Below, in pieces: positions 1 through 5,189 of a stretch of DNA of 5,228 nucleotides. The position numbers were made by a program, and so were the translations under genes. The notes beneath the pieces were generated by a model. The model was given only the letters and a program-made list of their open reading frames with translations, had not been told where the DNA came from and made no database searches. Numbering within the stretch: position 1 is the stretch's first letter; every line of letters begins with the position of its first letter. The DNA is from CAKOSP01 sp964369625 (lineage in GTDB: Bacteria > Bacillota_I > Bacilli_A > RF39 > UBA660): contig CAYJFC010000036.1 of assembly GCA_964369625.1 (NCBI GenBank), forward strand, positions 1-5,228, read 5' to 3'.

Positions 1-1127
1 GTGGTGGTGACGGTGCAGAGGTAATATATGCTCTGCGTAACGATTCTACTTTTTCTGATATGATAGGTACTGAGTTTGTTAAGGCAGGTCAAAATTATAG
101 ACAGTCTTATCAAAGAAGAGGAACTTCAGATCCTTCTTTAGATTATTATTATATGCATAGAGATACTCCGAATAATGAGACTGTTATAGTAGAATATGGT
201 TTTTTAGATTCTGATGGTGATGATGTTGGTCTTCTTAAAAATAATTGGCAATCACTTGCTGAGGCAGTTGTTAAAGCTACTGTTGAATATGCTGGCGGTA
301 GTTATGTTCCTTTAGAACCAGAAAATGTATACATTGTTAAAGCTGGGGATACTCTTTATAGTATCGCTAGAAATTTTAATACTACAGTTGATGAAATTAA
401 AAGAATTAATGAACTTACATCTGATAGTTTAAGTGTTGGTCAAGTTCTTTATATCGTAGATCCAAATACTGATGAAGACGTGACTCCTAATAGTTATACT
501 GTAAAGGCTGGTGATTCACTTTACAGTATTGCAAAAACATTTGGTACTACTGTGAATAAACTTAGAGAACTTAATTCTTTAACTAGTGATATTTTAAGTA
601 TAGGCCAAGTGCTTTATATACCTTCTGATGATGTAGTAGTTCCTCCAGTGGAACCTGAAGTGCCAGATGAAAATACATATATAGTAGTTTCTGGTGATAC
701 TCTGTATAGTATTGCTAAGAAATTTAATACTACTGCTGATGAAATTAAAAGAATAAATAATTTAACAAGTAATTTACTTAGTATTGGTCAAGTTCTTAAA
801 ATAGCTGAAGATGAAGGTGATAATGGAAATGTTGAAACTATAGATTATATTGTTAAATCAGGTGATAGTTTATATGCGATTGCTAGAGCTAATAATACAA
901 CTGTTTCAGAAATTAAAAGTCTTAATAATTTAACAAGTGATTTACTTAGTATAGGTCAAATTTTAAAAATTCCATCTTCTGGAAATTCTAAAAATTATGT
1001 TGTTGTTAAAGGTGACAGTTTATATAGTATTGCTAGAAAATTTAATACTAGTGTAGATGAACTTAGAACTTTAAATAATTTAACAAGTGATCTTCTTAGT
1101 ATAGGTCAAGTACTTTTAATACCATGA
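1..1127 (+). CDS. N-acetylmuramoyl-L-alanine amidase (amidase_3) with five LysM repeats, 5'-truncated by window edge
   Basis: Predicted zinc-dependent hydrolase that cuts the lactyl-amide bond between MurNAc and the stem peptide. The frame is open from the first complete codon (position 3), and GGDGAEVIYALRND precedes the first ATG at 60. That ATG has no Shine-Dalgarno sequence and lies inside the conserved fold, so the true start is upstream of the window. The visible amidase part covers about residues 1-98 counted from position 3. It includes the YRQSYQRRG...YMHRDT stretch and VIVEYGFLDSDGDD, whose Glu (codon 192-194) matches the family's catalytic glutamate. The N-terminal zinc ligands are outside the window, so a signal peptide cannot be assessed. 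Five LysM repeats follow, joined by short Pro/Glu/Asp linkers, and the last ends at the C-terminus. The stop is a TGA followed directly by TAA. The gene converges on the SleC/SpoIID-like gene. Family assignment is firm; whether it is a vegetative autolysin or a spore enzyme is open. Confidence 0.93.
   Translation, partial: GGDGAEVIYALRNDSTFSDMIGTEFVKAGQNYRQSYQRRGTSDPSLDYYYMHRDTPNNETVIVEYGFLDSDGDDVGLLKNNWQSLAEAVVKATVEYAGGSYVPLEPENVYIVKAGDTLYSIARNFNTTVDEIKRINELTSDSLSVGQVLYIVDPNTDEDVTPNSYTVKAGDSLYSIAKTFGTTVNKLRELNSLTSDILSIGQVLYIPSDDVVVPPVEPEVPDENTYIVVSGDTLYSIAKKFNTTADEIKRINNLTSNLLSIGQVLKIAEDEGDNGNVETIDYIVKSGDSLYAIARANNTTVSEIKSLNNLTSDLLSIGQILKIPSSGNSKNYVVVKGDSLYSIARKFNTSVDELRTLNNLTSDLLSIGQVLLIP
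327..1124 (+). repeat. Five LysM repeats in the amidase
   Basis: LysM units lie at about 327-458, 495-623, 678-806, 846-974 and 996-1124, each about 43-44 codons. Each starts with a Y-[IVT]-V-x-x-GD-[ST]-LY-x-IA motif and ends with LS-[IV]-GQ-[VI]-L. LysM domains bind GlcNAc-containing glycans. All five have Tyr where the common LysM motif GDTLW has Trp. The last two units are very similar at the DNA level around the NNLTSDLLSIGQ codons, which suggests recent duplication or gene conversion. Confidence 0.92.
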
Positions 1128-1130
1128 TAA

Positions 1131-1152
1131 AAGGATAGTGAAAGCTATCCTT
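1131..1152. terminator. Stem-loop between convergent genes, possible weak bidirectional terminator
   Basis: AAGGATAG (1131-1138) pairs perfectly with CTATCCTT (1145-1152) around the loop TGAAAG. It starts 3 bases after the amidase TGA, and its right arm overlaps the stop codon of the minus-strand gene (1151-1153). The position is right for a shared terminator. The T-tract is poor on both strands, so efficiency is doubtful. Confidence 0.5.
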
Positions 1153-2374
1153 ATGTTCTGTCATAAACTCCATTTATCATGCGAGCTACTGCTATATACA
1201 TGTATGATATTCTATACCAAGTGGTGTAGTCTACAACACCAGTTACACTTATATTAAATACATCTTGAAATTTTTTTACAGCGTCTTCAGTATTTTTATC
1301 AAACTCCCCATTTGGGTTTGTTACTTCTGTTAAACCTGGATAACTTCCTCTTACTATGTTTATTTCATTTTGAATCATTTTAACGTCTTCGCCGCATGAA
1401 CCAAGTCCTAAAACTGTTCCTGGAAATGATGTAGGAAGACCTTCTTCAAATGTTGCTGTTTCAATACTTAAATTTGTACCATAATAGTATTTTAATATAT
1501 CAAATGCTGGAACTTTTTGTTCACCTAAATTAGCTGAACCCCATTGCCATAACCAATTTTCTTCTTTGAGTGTTTCGCCATCACAATATTGGGCAAGCAT
1601 GGGTTCTATTTTATTTGGTCTTTTTAAATAATTACCAACTAAGTCGTCTACTACTGATGAAATAGTATCTGCTATACTTCTCATATGGACATATTTTTGA
1701 TCATATGCTGTTACACTTGTCATTGTAAAATTATAACCTTTTGATGGGTACCACTCTGTAAATACTCTGTTAAGTGTAAATGACATTATTGCTAGTATAT
1801 TAGCCTTTAACGTTTCAATGGGCCAGGTAGGATATATTTCACTTGTGGCAACATTTTTAATATAATCTGCAAATGGTACATAATAGTTGGGTGCTGTATT
1901 ATCATTAGGTATTCCATCATGAACTATTACATATTCTGGAATTATTGGATTTTTAAGTACAAAAGTGCTTGATGAATTTTCATTTTCTTTATATTTTGAT
2001 GTATAACTACCACTTATAACTATGGGGTCAATTGATATTTCTTTTGTAGTGCTATCGTTTTCATCGCTTGATGTTAAATACACATCTTGAATACTTTTTA
2101 TTCCTTCAAAAATTTCAATACCTTTAATTATAACTGATGACATTGTTTCTTTACTAACTTTGATGTCGTATGTTTTATAAGGGTTTGGTGTATTGTAGAT
2201 AAGCGAATTTTCTTTTGGATATGTTTCTAAATTAATGCTACCTGTTTGACCATTTTCATCTGTTTCGTAAGTTTTCCCTGTATTTATTATTTCTACTTTG
2301 GCACCTTCAATAGGCTGTGATACATCATCTGCATATACGTTAACTTTTAAATATCCTTCTTTTATTTTAATCAA
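1151..2374 (-). CDS. SleC/SpoIID-like cortex or cell-wall lytic protein with C-terminal peptidoglycan-binding domain
   Basis: A 407-residue protein of the clostridial SleC-like type. Residues about 5-100 look like a beta-sandwich (carboxypeptidase-regulatory-like) domain, GYLKVNVYADD...GAKVEI...ETDENGQTG. A Ser/Asp/Glu/Asn-rich linker follows (about 101-135). Residues about 145-305 resemble the SpoIID fold: SEIYPTWPIETLKANILAI recalls the EMP...WP.EALKAQAVA segment of SpoIID, and QWGS (277-280) recalls its SQWG motif. By that alignment Glu179 is the candidate catalytic acid for lytic transglycosylation. Residues about 322-392 form a PG_binding_1 domain (GSCGEDVKMIQNEIN...GEFDKNTEDAVKKFQ...TWYRI). 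There is no hydrophobic signal peptide, which fits a protein made in the mother cell and deposited on the spore; that is inference. The start is TTG with an unusually close AAGGAG. Family similarity is strong, but the exact activity is unproven. Confidence 0.82.
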   Translation of the reverse strand: MIKIKEGYLKVNVYADDVSQPIEGAKVEIINTGKTYETDENGQTGSINLETYPKENSLIYNTPNPYKTYDIKVSKETMSSVIIKGIEIFEGIKSIQDVYLTSSDENDSTTKEISIDPIVISGSYTSKYKENENSSSTFVLKNPIIPEYVIVHDGIPNDNTAPNYYVPFADYIKNVATSEIYPTWPIETLKANILAIMSFTLNRVFTEWYPSKGYNFTMTSVTAYDQKYVHMRSIADTISSVVDDLVGNYLKRPNKIEPMLAQYCDGETLKEENWLWQWGSANLGEQKVPAFDILKYYYGTNLSIETATFEEGLPTSFPGTVLGLGSCGEDVKMIQNEINIVRGSYPGLTEVTNPNGEFDKNTEDAVKKFQDVFNISVTGVVDYTTWYRISYMYIAVARMINGVYDRT

Positions 2375-2380
2375 CTCCTT
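2375..2380 (-). promoter_or_regulatory. Shine-Dalgarno AAGGAG abutting the TTG start of the SleC-like gene
   Basis: On the minus strand AAGGAG touches the TTG at 2374-2372 with no spacer. No in-frame ATG, GTG or other TTG lies between this point and the upstream stop (TAG, 2416-2414). The only later codons at more normal spacing are ATT (2371-2369, spacing 3) and ATA (2365-2363, spacing 9), both rare starts. Family members begin close to the GYLKVNV segment, so the true start must be one of these. Confidence 0.6.
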
Positions 2381-2398
2381 ATTTAAATATATTCTTAA

Positions 2399-2426
2399 TA
2401 ATTTTTTATAAAACTAAACATATAAT
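2399..2426 (+). promoter_or_regulatory. Candidate sigma-E-type (or sigma-A -10) promoter for the LysM/PG-binding gene
   Basis: CATATAAT (2419-2426) fits the sigma-E -10 pattern CATA[CT]A[CA]T at every position. With a 13-base spacer, TAATTTT (2399-2405) fits a sigma-E -35 at six of seven positions. The same site contains TATAAT (2421-2426), so it could also serve sigma-A, but no TTGACA-like box lies 16-18 bases upstream. The predicted start near 2433 lies just before the ribosome-binding site. Motif matches in AT-rich DNA are weak evidence. Confidence 0.4.
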
Positions 2427-2436
2427 TAAGTAGTTT

Positions 2437-2444
2437 AAAGGAGG
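2437..2444 (+). promoter_or_regulatory. Strong Shine-Dalgarno that fixes a GTG start
   Basis: AAAGGAGG ends five bases before the GTG at 2450. This supports the GTG rather than any downstream ATG as the start of the LysM/PG-binding protein. Confidence 0.85.
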
Positions 2445-2449
2445 ATTTT

Positions 2450-3760
2450 GTGAATAATTATGTTGAACTTAGAGAAGGGGATAGTGGGCGTGATGTAACA
2501 CTTTTGCAGCAACTTCTTAAAATAAATAGTTACTATCCGGGTTCTACTACTGGGGTATATGGACCCGATACAGTAAGTGCTGTTACAAATTTTCAAATAT
2601 CAAATTATTTAACTGCAACAGGTACTAGTACTAAGGAAACTTGGGATTTGCTTTATAAAATTACTAAACCAGCTACAAAAAACAAAAGTGTTTTAGCTAA
2701 ACCTGTTTTACAGTTTGGTGATACCGGAGAAGAGGTAAGAGATGTTCAAACTATACTTAAAGATTTAATGTATTACACTGGAACAGTTGATGGAATTTTT
2801 GATAATGAAGTTTATGTAGCTGTTCAGTCATTTCAATTTATTAATAAACTTGTTCCAGATGGAATAGTAGGTAATGATACGTGGAGTGCTTTAATTGATA
2901 TTTACTCGCCACTTTCAAATTGTGAGGGTGATATAGTAGATCCTCCAGTAGGTAGTGATACTTATACTGTTAAAGCTGGAGATACATTATACTCAATAGC
3001 AAGAAATAATAATATAAGTGTAGATGAACTTAAAAGAATTAATAACTTAACAAGTGATATATTGTCAGTAGGTCAAGTTTTAAAATTAAAAGAAGATAGT
3101 ATAATTCCAGATACTAATGGTACTTATACAGTAAAATCTGGAGATACATTATATTCGATCGCAAAAAAATATAATATAACTGTTGATAAATTAAAATCTT
3201 TAAATAATTTATCAAGTAATACCCTAAGTATAGGTCAAGTATTAAAAGTTCCTAGTAGCGATGTTGAACCAGAAGAACCAGATGTTCCTGTAACGATATA
3301 TACAGTTAAGGCAGGAGATACTCTTTACTCAGTTGCTAGAAAATTTAATACAAGTGTAAATATTATAAAAGAATTAAATGGACTTATTAATGATAATCTT
3401 AGTATAGGTCAAGTACTTAAAATTAGTGGGGAAACTGATACTGTGCCATCTCCAGAGGAACCAGATGAAGTAAATACTTATACAGTAAAAGCTGGAGATA
3501 CTTTATACTCAATAGCAACAAAATTTAATATAAGTGTAAATGATTTAAAAAAAATTAACAATTTAACAAGTGATATACTTAGTATAGGTCAGGTTCTTAA
3601 AGTCAGTGATGTTACAACGCCAAGTACTACTTATGTAGTTAAAAGTGGGGATACATTGTACTCAATAGCAAGAAATTTTAATACAACAGTAGATAACATT
3701 ATACTTAAAAATAATTTACAGTCAAGCATACTGTCCATTGGACAAATTTTACAAATTTAA
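2450..3760 (+). CDS. Non-catalytic peptidoglycan-binding protein: two PG_binding_1 domains and five LysM repeats
   Basis: A 436-residue protein built only of wall-binding modules. PG_binding_1 domains lie at about residues 5-70 (LREGDSGRDVTLLQQLLK...YGPDTVSAVTNFQ...TWDLL) and 86-150 (LQFGDTGEEVRDVQTILK...GTVDGIFDNE...VPDGIVGNDTWSAL). Five LysM repeats follow at about 171-213, 225-268, 283-325, 343-385 and 394-436, with Pro/Glu/Asp linkers such as EPEEPDVP. The last repeat ends exactly at the C-terminus. There is no hydrolase domain, signal peptide, membrane segment or sorting signal, so it is probably a scaffold or targeting protein on peptidoglycan. A role on the cortex or at the coat-cortex boundary, as for LysM coat protein SafA of Bacillus, is inference. 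The start is GTG with a strong ribosome-binding site. It is divergent from the SleC-like gene (75-base gap) and convergent with the CwlJ-like gene. Confidence 0.9.
   Translation: MNNYVELREGDSGRDVTLLQQLLKINSYYPGSTTGVYGPDTVSAVTNFQISNYLTATGTSTKETWDLLYKITKPATKNKSVLAKPVLQFGDTGEEVRDVQTILKDLMYYTGTVDGIFDNEVYVAVQSFQFINKLVPDGIVGNDTWSALIDIYSPLSNCEGDIVDPPVGSDTYTVKAGDTLYSIARNNNISVDELKRINNLTSDILSVGQVLKLKEDSIIPDTNGTYTVKSGDTLYSIAKKYNITVDKLKSLNNLSSNTLSIGQVLKVPSSDVEPEEPDVPVTIYTVKAGDTLYSVARKFNTSVNIIKELNGLINDNLSIGQVLKISGETDTVPSPEEPDEVNTYTVKAGDTLYSIATKFNISVNDLKKINNLTSDILSIGQVLKVSDVTTPSTTYVVKSGDTLYSIARNFNTTVDNIILKNNLQSSILSIGQILQI
2960..3757 (+). repeat. Five LysM repeats in the PG-binding protein
   Basis: Units lie at about 2960-3088, 3122-3253, 3296-3424, 3476-3604 and 3629-3757. 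They follow the same YTVKAGDTLYSIA...NNLTSDILSIGQVLK scheme as the amidase repeats, again with Tyr in place of the usual Trp in all five. The third unit departs most (NGLINDNLS for NNLTSDILS) and the fifth has NNLQSSILS. The likeness across two separate genes points to module exchange or a common recent source. Confidence 0.92.
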
Positions 3761-3784
3761 AACAAGATATAAATCTTGTTTTTT
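3761..3784. terminator. Bidirectional intrinsic terminator between convergent genes
   Basis: AACAAGAT (3761-3768) pairs with ATCTTGTT (3773-3780) around the loop ATAA. A T-run follows on the plus strand (3779-3784), and a short T-run followed by AAA is read out on the minus strand. The stem begins directly after the plus-strand TAA (3758-3760), and its T-run contains the start of the minus-strand stop codon (3783-3785). It should serve both the LysM/PG-binding gene and the CwlJ-like gene. Confidence 0.8.
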
Positions 3785-4205
3785 AGTGTTTTGGTGGACA
3801 CTCTTTAGGATCTGGTATGTAAAAGCAATGATTTTTATATTTTGCTATTAAGTCCTCGCCATAAAAATTATCTTTGCACTCTTCACTTTCTCTTGGTGAA
3901 TAGAACCATAATGCATTAGATGCCGGCCAAAAATATTCTCCTTTTATGACTCTGTTTGCTAAATATTTTTCTTTAGTGGTAGCAGCACTTTGAAATAAAG
4001 AACTATTTATTGCAGCAAATTGATTTTCTTGATATATTGCTTGATTTATAGTATTTATATTTTTAAAAGTTTTACAATTTGCTAGTACTCTATTAATAAC
4101 GACATTTCCTACCATAAGCATTCCTTTTTCACCATCGCCAACAGCTTCTGCTCTCATTAGTCTTGCAAGTGTATTTCGCTCCATCGTAGTATAATTTACT
4201 ATCAT
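3783..4205 (-). CDS. SleB/CwlJ-type cell-wall hydrolase (Hydrolase_2 family)
   Basis: A 140-residue protein that is the Hydrolase_2 catalytic domain alone, the size of CwlJ rather than of full-length SleB, which has a signal peptide and a PG-binding domain. The N-terminal LARLMRAEAVGDGEKGMLMVGNVVINRV carries the family's EAxG..G...V..V..NR signature, with Glu20 the likely catalytic acid. The C-terminal part ALWFYSPRESEEC...YKNHCFYIPDPKECP is typical of clostridial members. The family attacks muramic-lactam-containing spore cortex during germination, as known for CwlJ and SleB, but vegetative homologues exist. There is no signal peptide, as in CwlJ, which is made in the mother cell. The ATG is preceded by AGGTGA six bases upstream. 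It converges on the LysM/PG-binding gene and is divergent from tRNA-Trp. Confidence 0.88.
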   Translation of the reverse strand: MIVNYTTMERNTLARLMRAEAVGDGEKGMLMVGNVVINRVLANCKTFKNINTINQAIYQENQFAAINSSLFQSAATTKEKYLANRVIKGEYFWPASNALWFYSPRESEECKDNFYGEDLIAKYKNHCFYIPDPKECPPKH

Positions 4206-4223
4206 ATAAAATCACCTAATAAA

Positions 4224-4252
4224 ATAATATGGTATTTTATTAATTTATATGT
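4224..4252 (-). promoter_or_regulatory. Candidate sigma-E-type promoter of the CwlJ-like gene
   Basis: On the minus strand, -35 ACATATA (4252-4246) matches the sigma-E pattern [GT][AC]ATA[AT][AT] at six of seven positions. A 14-base spacer follows, then -10 CATATTAT (4231-4224), which matches CATA[CT]A[CA]T at seven of eight. The predicted start, about 4218, leaves a leader of only about 13 bases that still contains the AGGTGA. It abuts the tRNA-Trp -10 box on the opposite strand. Confidence 0.45.
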
Positions 4253-4258
4253 TATAAT
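4250..4258 (+). promoter_or_regulatory. Extended -10 promoter of tRNA-Trp
   Basis: TGTTATAAT is a perfect extended -10 (TG-n-TATAAT) ending 12 bases before the tRNA's first base. The expected transcription start near 4265 leaves a short leader for RNase P to remove. The hexamer 17 bases upstream (TGGTAT, 4230-4235) is a poor -35, which an extended -10 can tolerate. Confidence 0.7.
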
Positions 4259-4270
4259 ATTTTTGTCCAC

Positions 4271-4344
4271 AGGGGCGTGGTATAATGGTAGCATAGGAGT
4301 CTCCAAAACTTTTGATGGGAGTTCGATTCTCTCCGCCCCTGCCA
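4271..4344 (+). tRNA. tRNA-Trp (anticodon CCA)
   Basis: The acceptor stem AGGGGCG (4271-4277) pairs fully with CGCCCCT (4334-4340). Discriminator G (4341) and an encoded CCA (4342-4344) follow. The anticodon stem is GGAGT (4296-4300) with ACTTT (4308-4312), including two G-U pairs; the loop CTCCAAA places CCA at 4303-4305. The T arm is GGGAG / TTCGATT / CTCTC (4317-4333). The D arm is weak, with an apparent A-C mismatch in the stem, but the AATGGTA loop is normal. The gene reads TGG only, consistent with TGA as a stop. Its last bases begin the long direct repeat. Confidence 0.97.
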
Positions 4345-4378
4345 TGAAAAATTAGCTAACTAGAAATAGTTAGTTTTT
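4340..4378 (+). repeat. Direct repeat copy 1: tRNA-Trp 3' end plus terminator
   Basis: These 39 bases are identical to 5190-5228. The repeat starts with the last acceptor base and GCCA of the tRNA and covers the complete terminator hairpin and its T-run. The copies are offset by exactly 850 bases. It contains an 8-base palindrome TTAGCTAA (4352-4359) and the 7-base inverted arms CTAACTA / TAGTTAG. Confidence 0.95.
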
Positions 4379-4379
4379 T
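4356..4379 (+). terminator. Intrinsic terminator of tRNA-Trp
   Basis: CTAACTA (4356-4362) and TAGTTAG (4367-4373) form a perfect 7-bp stem capped by a GAAA tetraloop, followed by six T (4374-4379). It lies 11 bases after the CCA end. Confidence 0.88.
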
Positions 4380-4389
4380 ATTGTATAAT
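4361..4389 (+). promoter_or_regulatory. Candidate sigma-A promoter of the phosphoesterase gene, -35 inside the terminator hairpin
   Basis: TATAAT (4384-4389) is a perfect -10. Seventeen bases upstream lies TAGAAA (4361-4366), which matches TTGACA at four of six positions and falls in the terminator loop within the repeat. The predicted start near 4396 coincides with the AGGTG ribosome-binding site (4396-4400), so the leader would be only about 10 bases. Confidence 0.5.
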
Positions 4390-4405
4390 TAAAGCAGGTG
4401 ATTAA

Positions 4406-5152
4406 ATGAAAAATAAAATTATTATATTTTCAGATTTGCATATAGGTAAAGATGTCGTTAATAAATCCAATAAAGCAGGAATTAATACGTATGGAAATTT
4501 AAAAAAAGAAATTGAATATCTTAAAGAAATTATTTTATTAAATAATCCTGTTTTGACCGTAAACTTGGGTGACGTGATTACATGGGAAAATGAGCAAACT
4601 GATTATTTGAATTATAAATATTTTTATGATTTGTTTAATTTAGAGAATTTGTATAATATATATGGGAATCAAGATTTACAAAATCTTAATATTTGTGATT
4701 TAGAAAAACTTACTAAGCAACCTGCAAAAAAAAGTGTGGTTATAAATAATGTTAGACATGTTTTTTTAGATGCAGTAAGAAATGGACCAGTAACATTATC
4801 AAATGAATCATTTAATTGGTTACAAAAAGAACTTAATAATAAAAATGAAAAAGTTATTATATACACTCATTACCCAATCAGCTTAAAAGAAGATAATGTG
4901 TCATATTATCATAAAAATAATTTTAAAGCCTGTTTTATTGATTTATCGGAAAAAATATTAGAATTATTAAGAAATAGTAATTGTATAGCAGTTATTAGTG
5001 GACATACTCACTTTTATTATGAATGTAATATTGATGGGATAAAGCATTGTACAATACCATCTTTTTCTGAAGAAAAAAATGGTAAACCTTCTTTGGAGTA
5101 TGCAATTTTAGATAGTGACACTTTAAAAATAGAAATTAATAATCTATATTAA
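4406..5152 (+). CDS. Calcineurin-like metallophosphoesterase with altered GNH motif
   Basis: A 248-residue protein with the two-metal phosphoesterase signature in order: SDLHIG (D10, H12), NLGDVI (D56), YGNQD (N88, Q89, D90), YTHYPI (H155) and SGHTHFYY (H200, H202). The family cleaves phosphomono- or diesters with Mn, Fe or Zn; the substrate here cannot be told. Gln89 stands where the family normally has the His of GNH[DE], the residue that protonates the leaving group, so activity may be reduced or altered. It is probably cytosolic, since no signal peptide or membrane segment is seen. The start is ATG, with AGGTG five bases upstream. It is the only gene between the two copies of the tRNA-tail repeat and reads in the tRNA's direction. 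By eye its codons are even more A-rich than those of the wall genes, consistent with separate ancestry. No toxin, antitoxin or defence partner is visible in the window. Confidence 0.88.
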   Translation: MKNKIIIFSDLHIGKDVVNKSNKAGINTYGNLKKEIEYLKEIILLNNPVLTVNLGDVITWENEQTDYLNYKYFYDLFNLENLYNIYGNQDLQNLNICDLEKLTKQPAKKSVVINNVRHVFLDAVRNGPVTLSNESFNWLQKELNNKNEKVIIYTHYPISLKEDNVSYYHKNNFKACFIDLSEKILELLRNSNCIAVISGHTHFYYECNIDGIKHCTIPSFSEEKNGKPSLEYAILDSDTLKIEINNLY

Positions 5153-5189
5153 TTGAAATCATAAAAGTTCATAACCCATTTATAATACG

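Noticed and set aside
60..62. ATG at 60 as the true start of the amidase
   Set aside because: The frame stays open to position 3 with conserved amidase sequence, and no ribosome-binding site precedes the ATG. The gene is cut by the window edge.
327..1124. CRISPR-like or satellite repeat array
   Set aside because: The periodic DNA similarity is coding LysM repeat structure with diverged units, not short identical repeats with unique spacers.
1125..1130. TGA read as Trp, with TAA as the real stop
   Set aside because: Trp is encoded by TGG in these genes, and the tRNA present has anticodon CCA. Tandem stops are the simpler reading.
4351..4378. Integron attC site
   Set aside because: The AAC and GTT ends recall attC cores, but the RYYYAAC and GTTRRRY consensus is not met. 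The hairpin is far shorter than an attC and is fully explained as a terminator.
4669..4866. 65-codon minus-strand open frame with hydrophobic N-terminus
   Set aside because: It lies wholly inside the phosphoesterase gene on the opposite strand. Its Leu/Phe/Ser-rich composition is what the complement of A-rich coding DNA gives.
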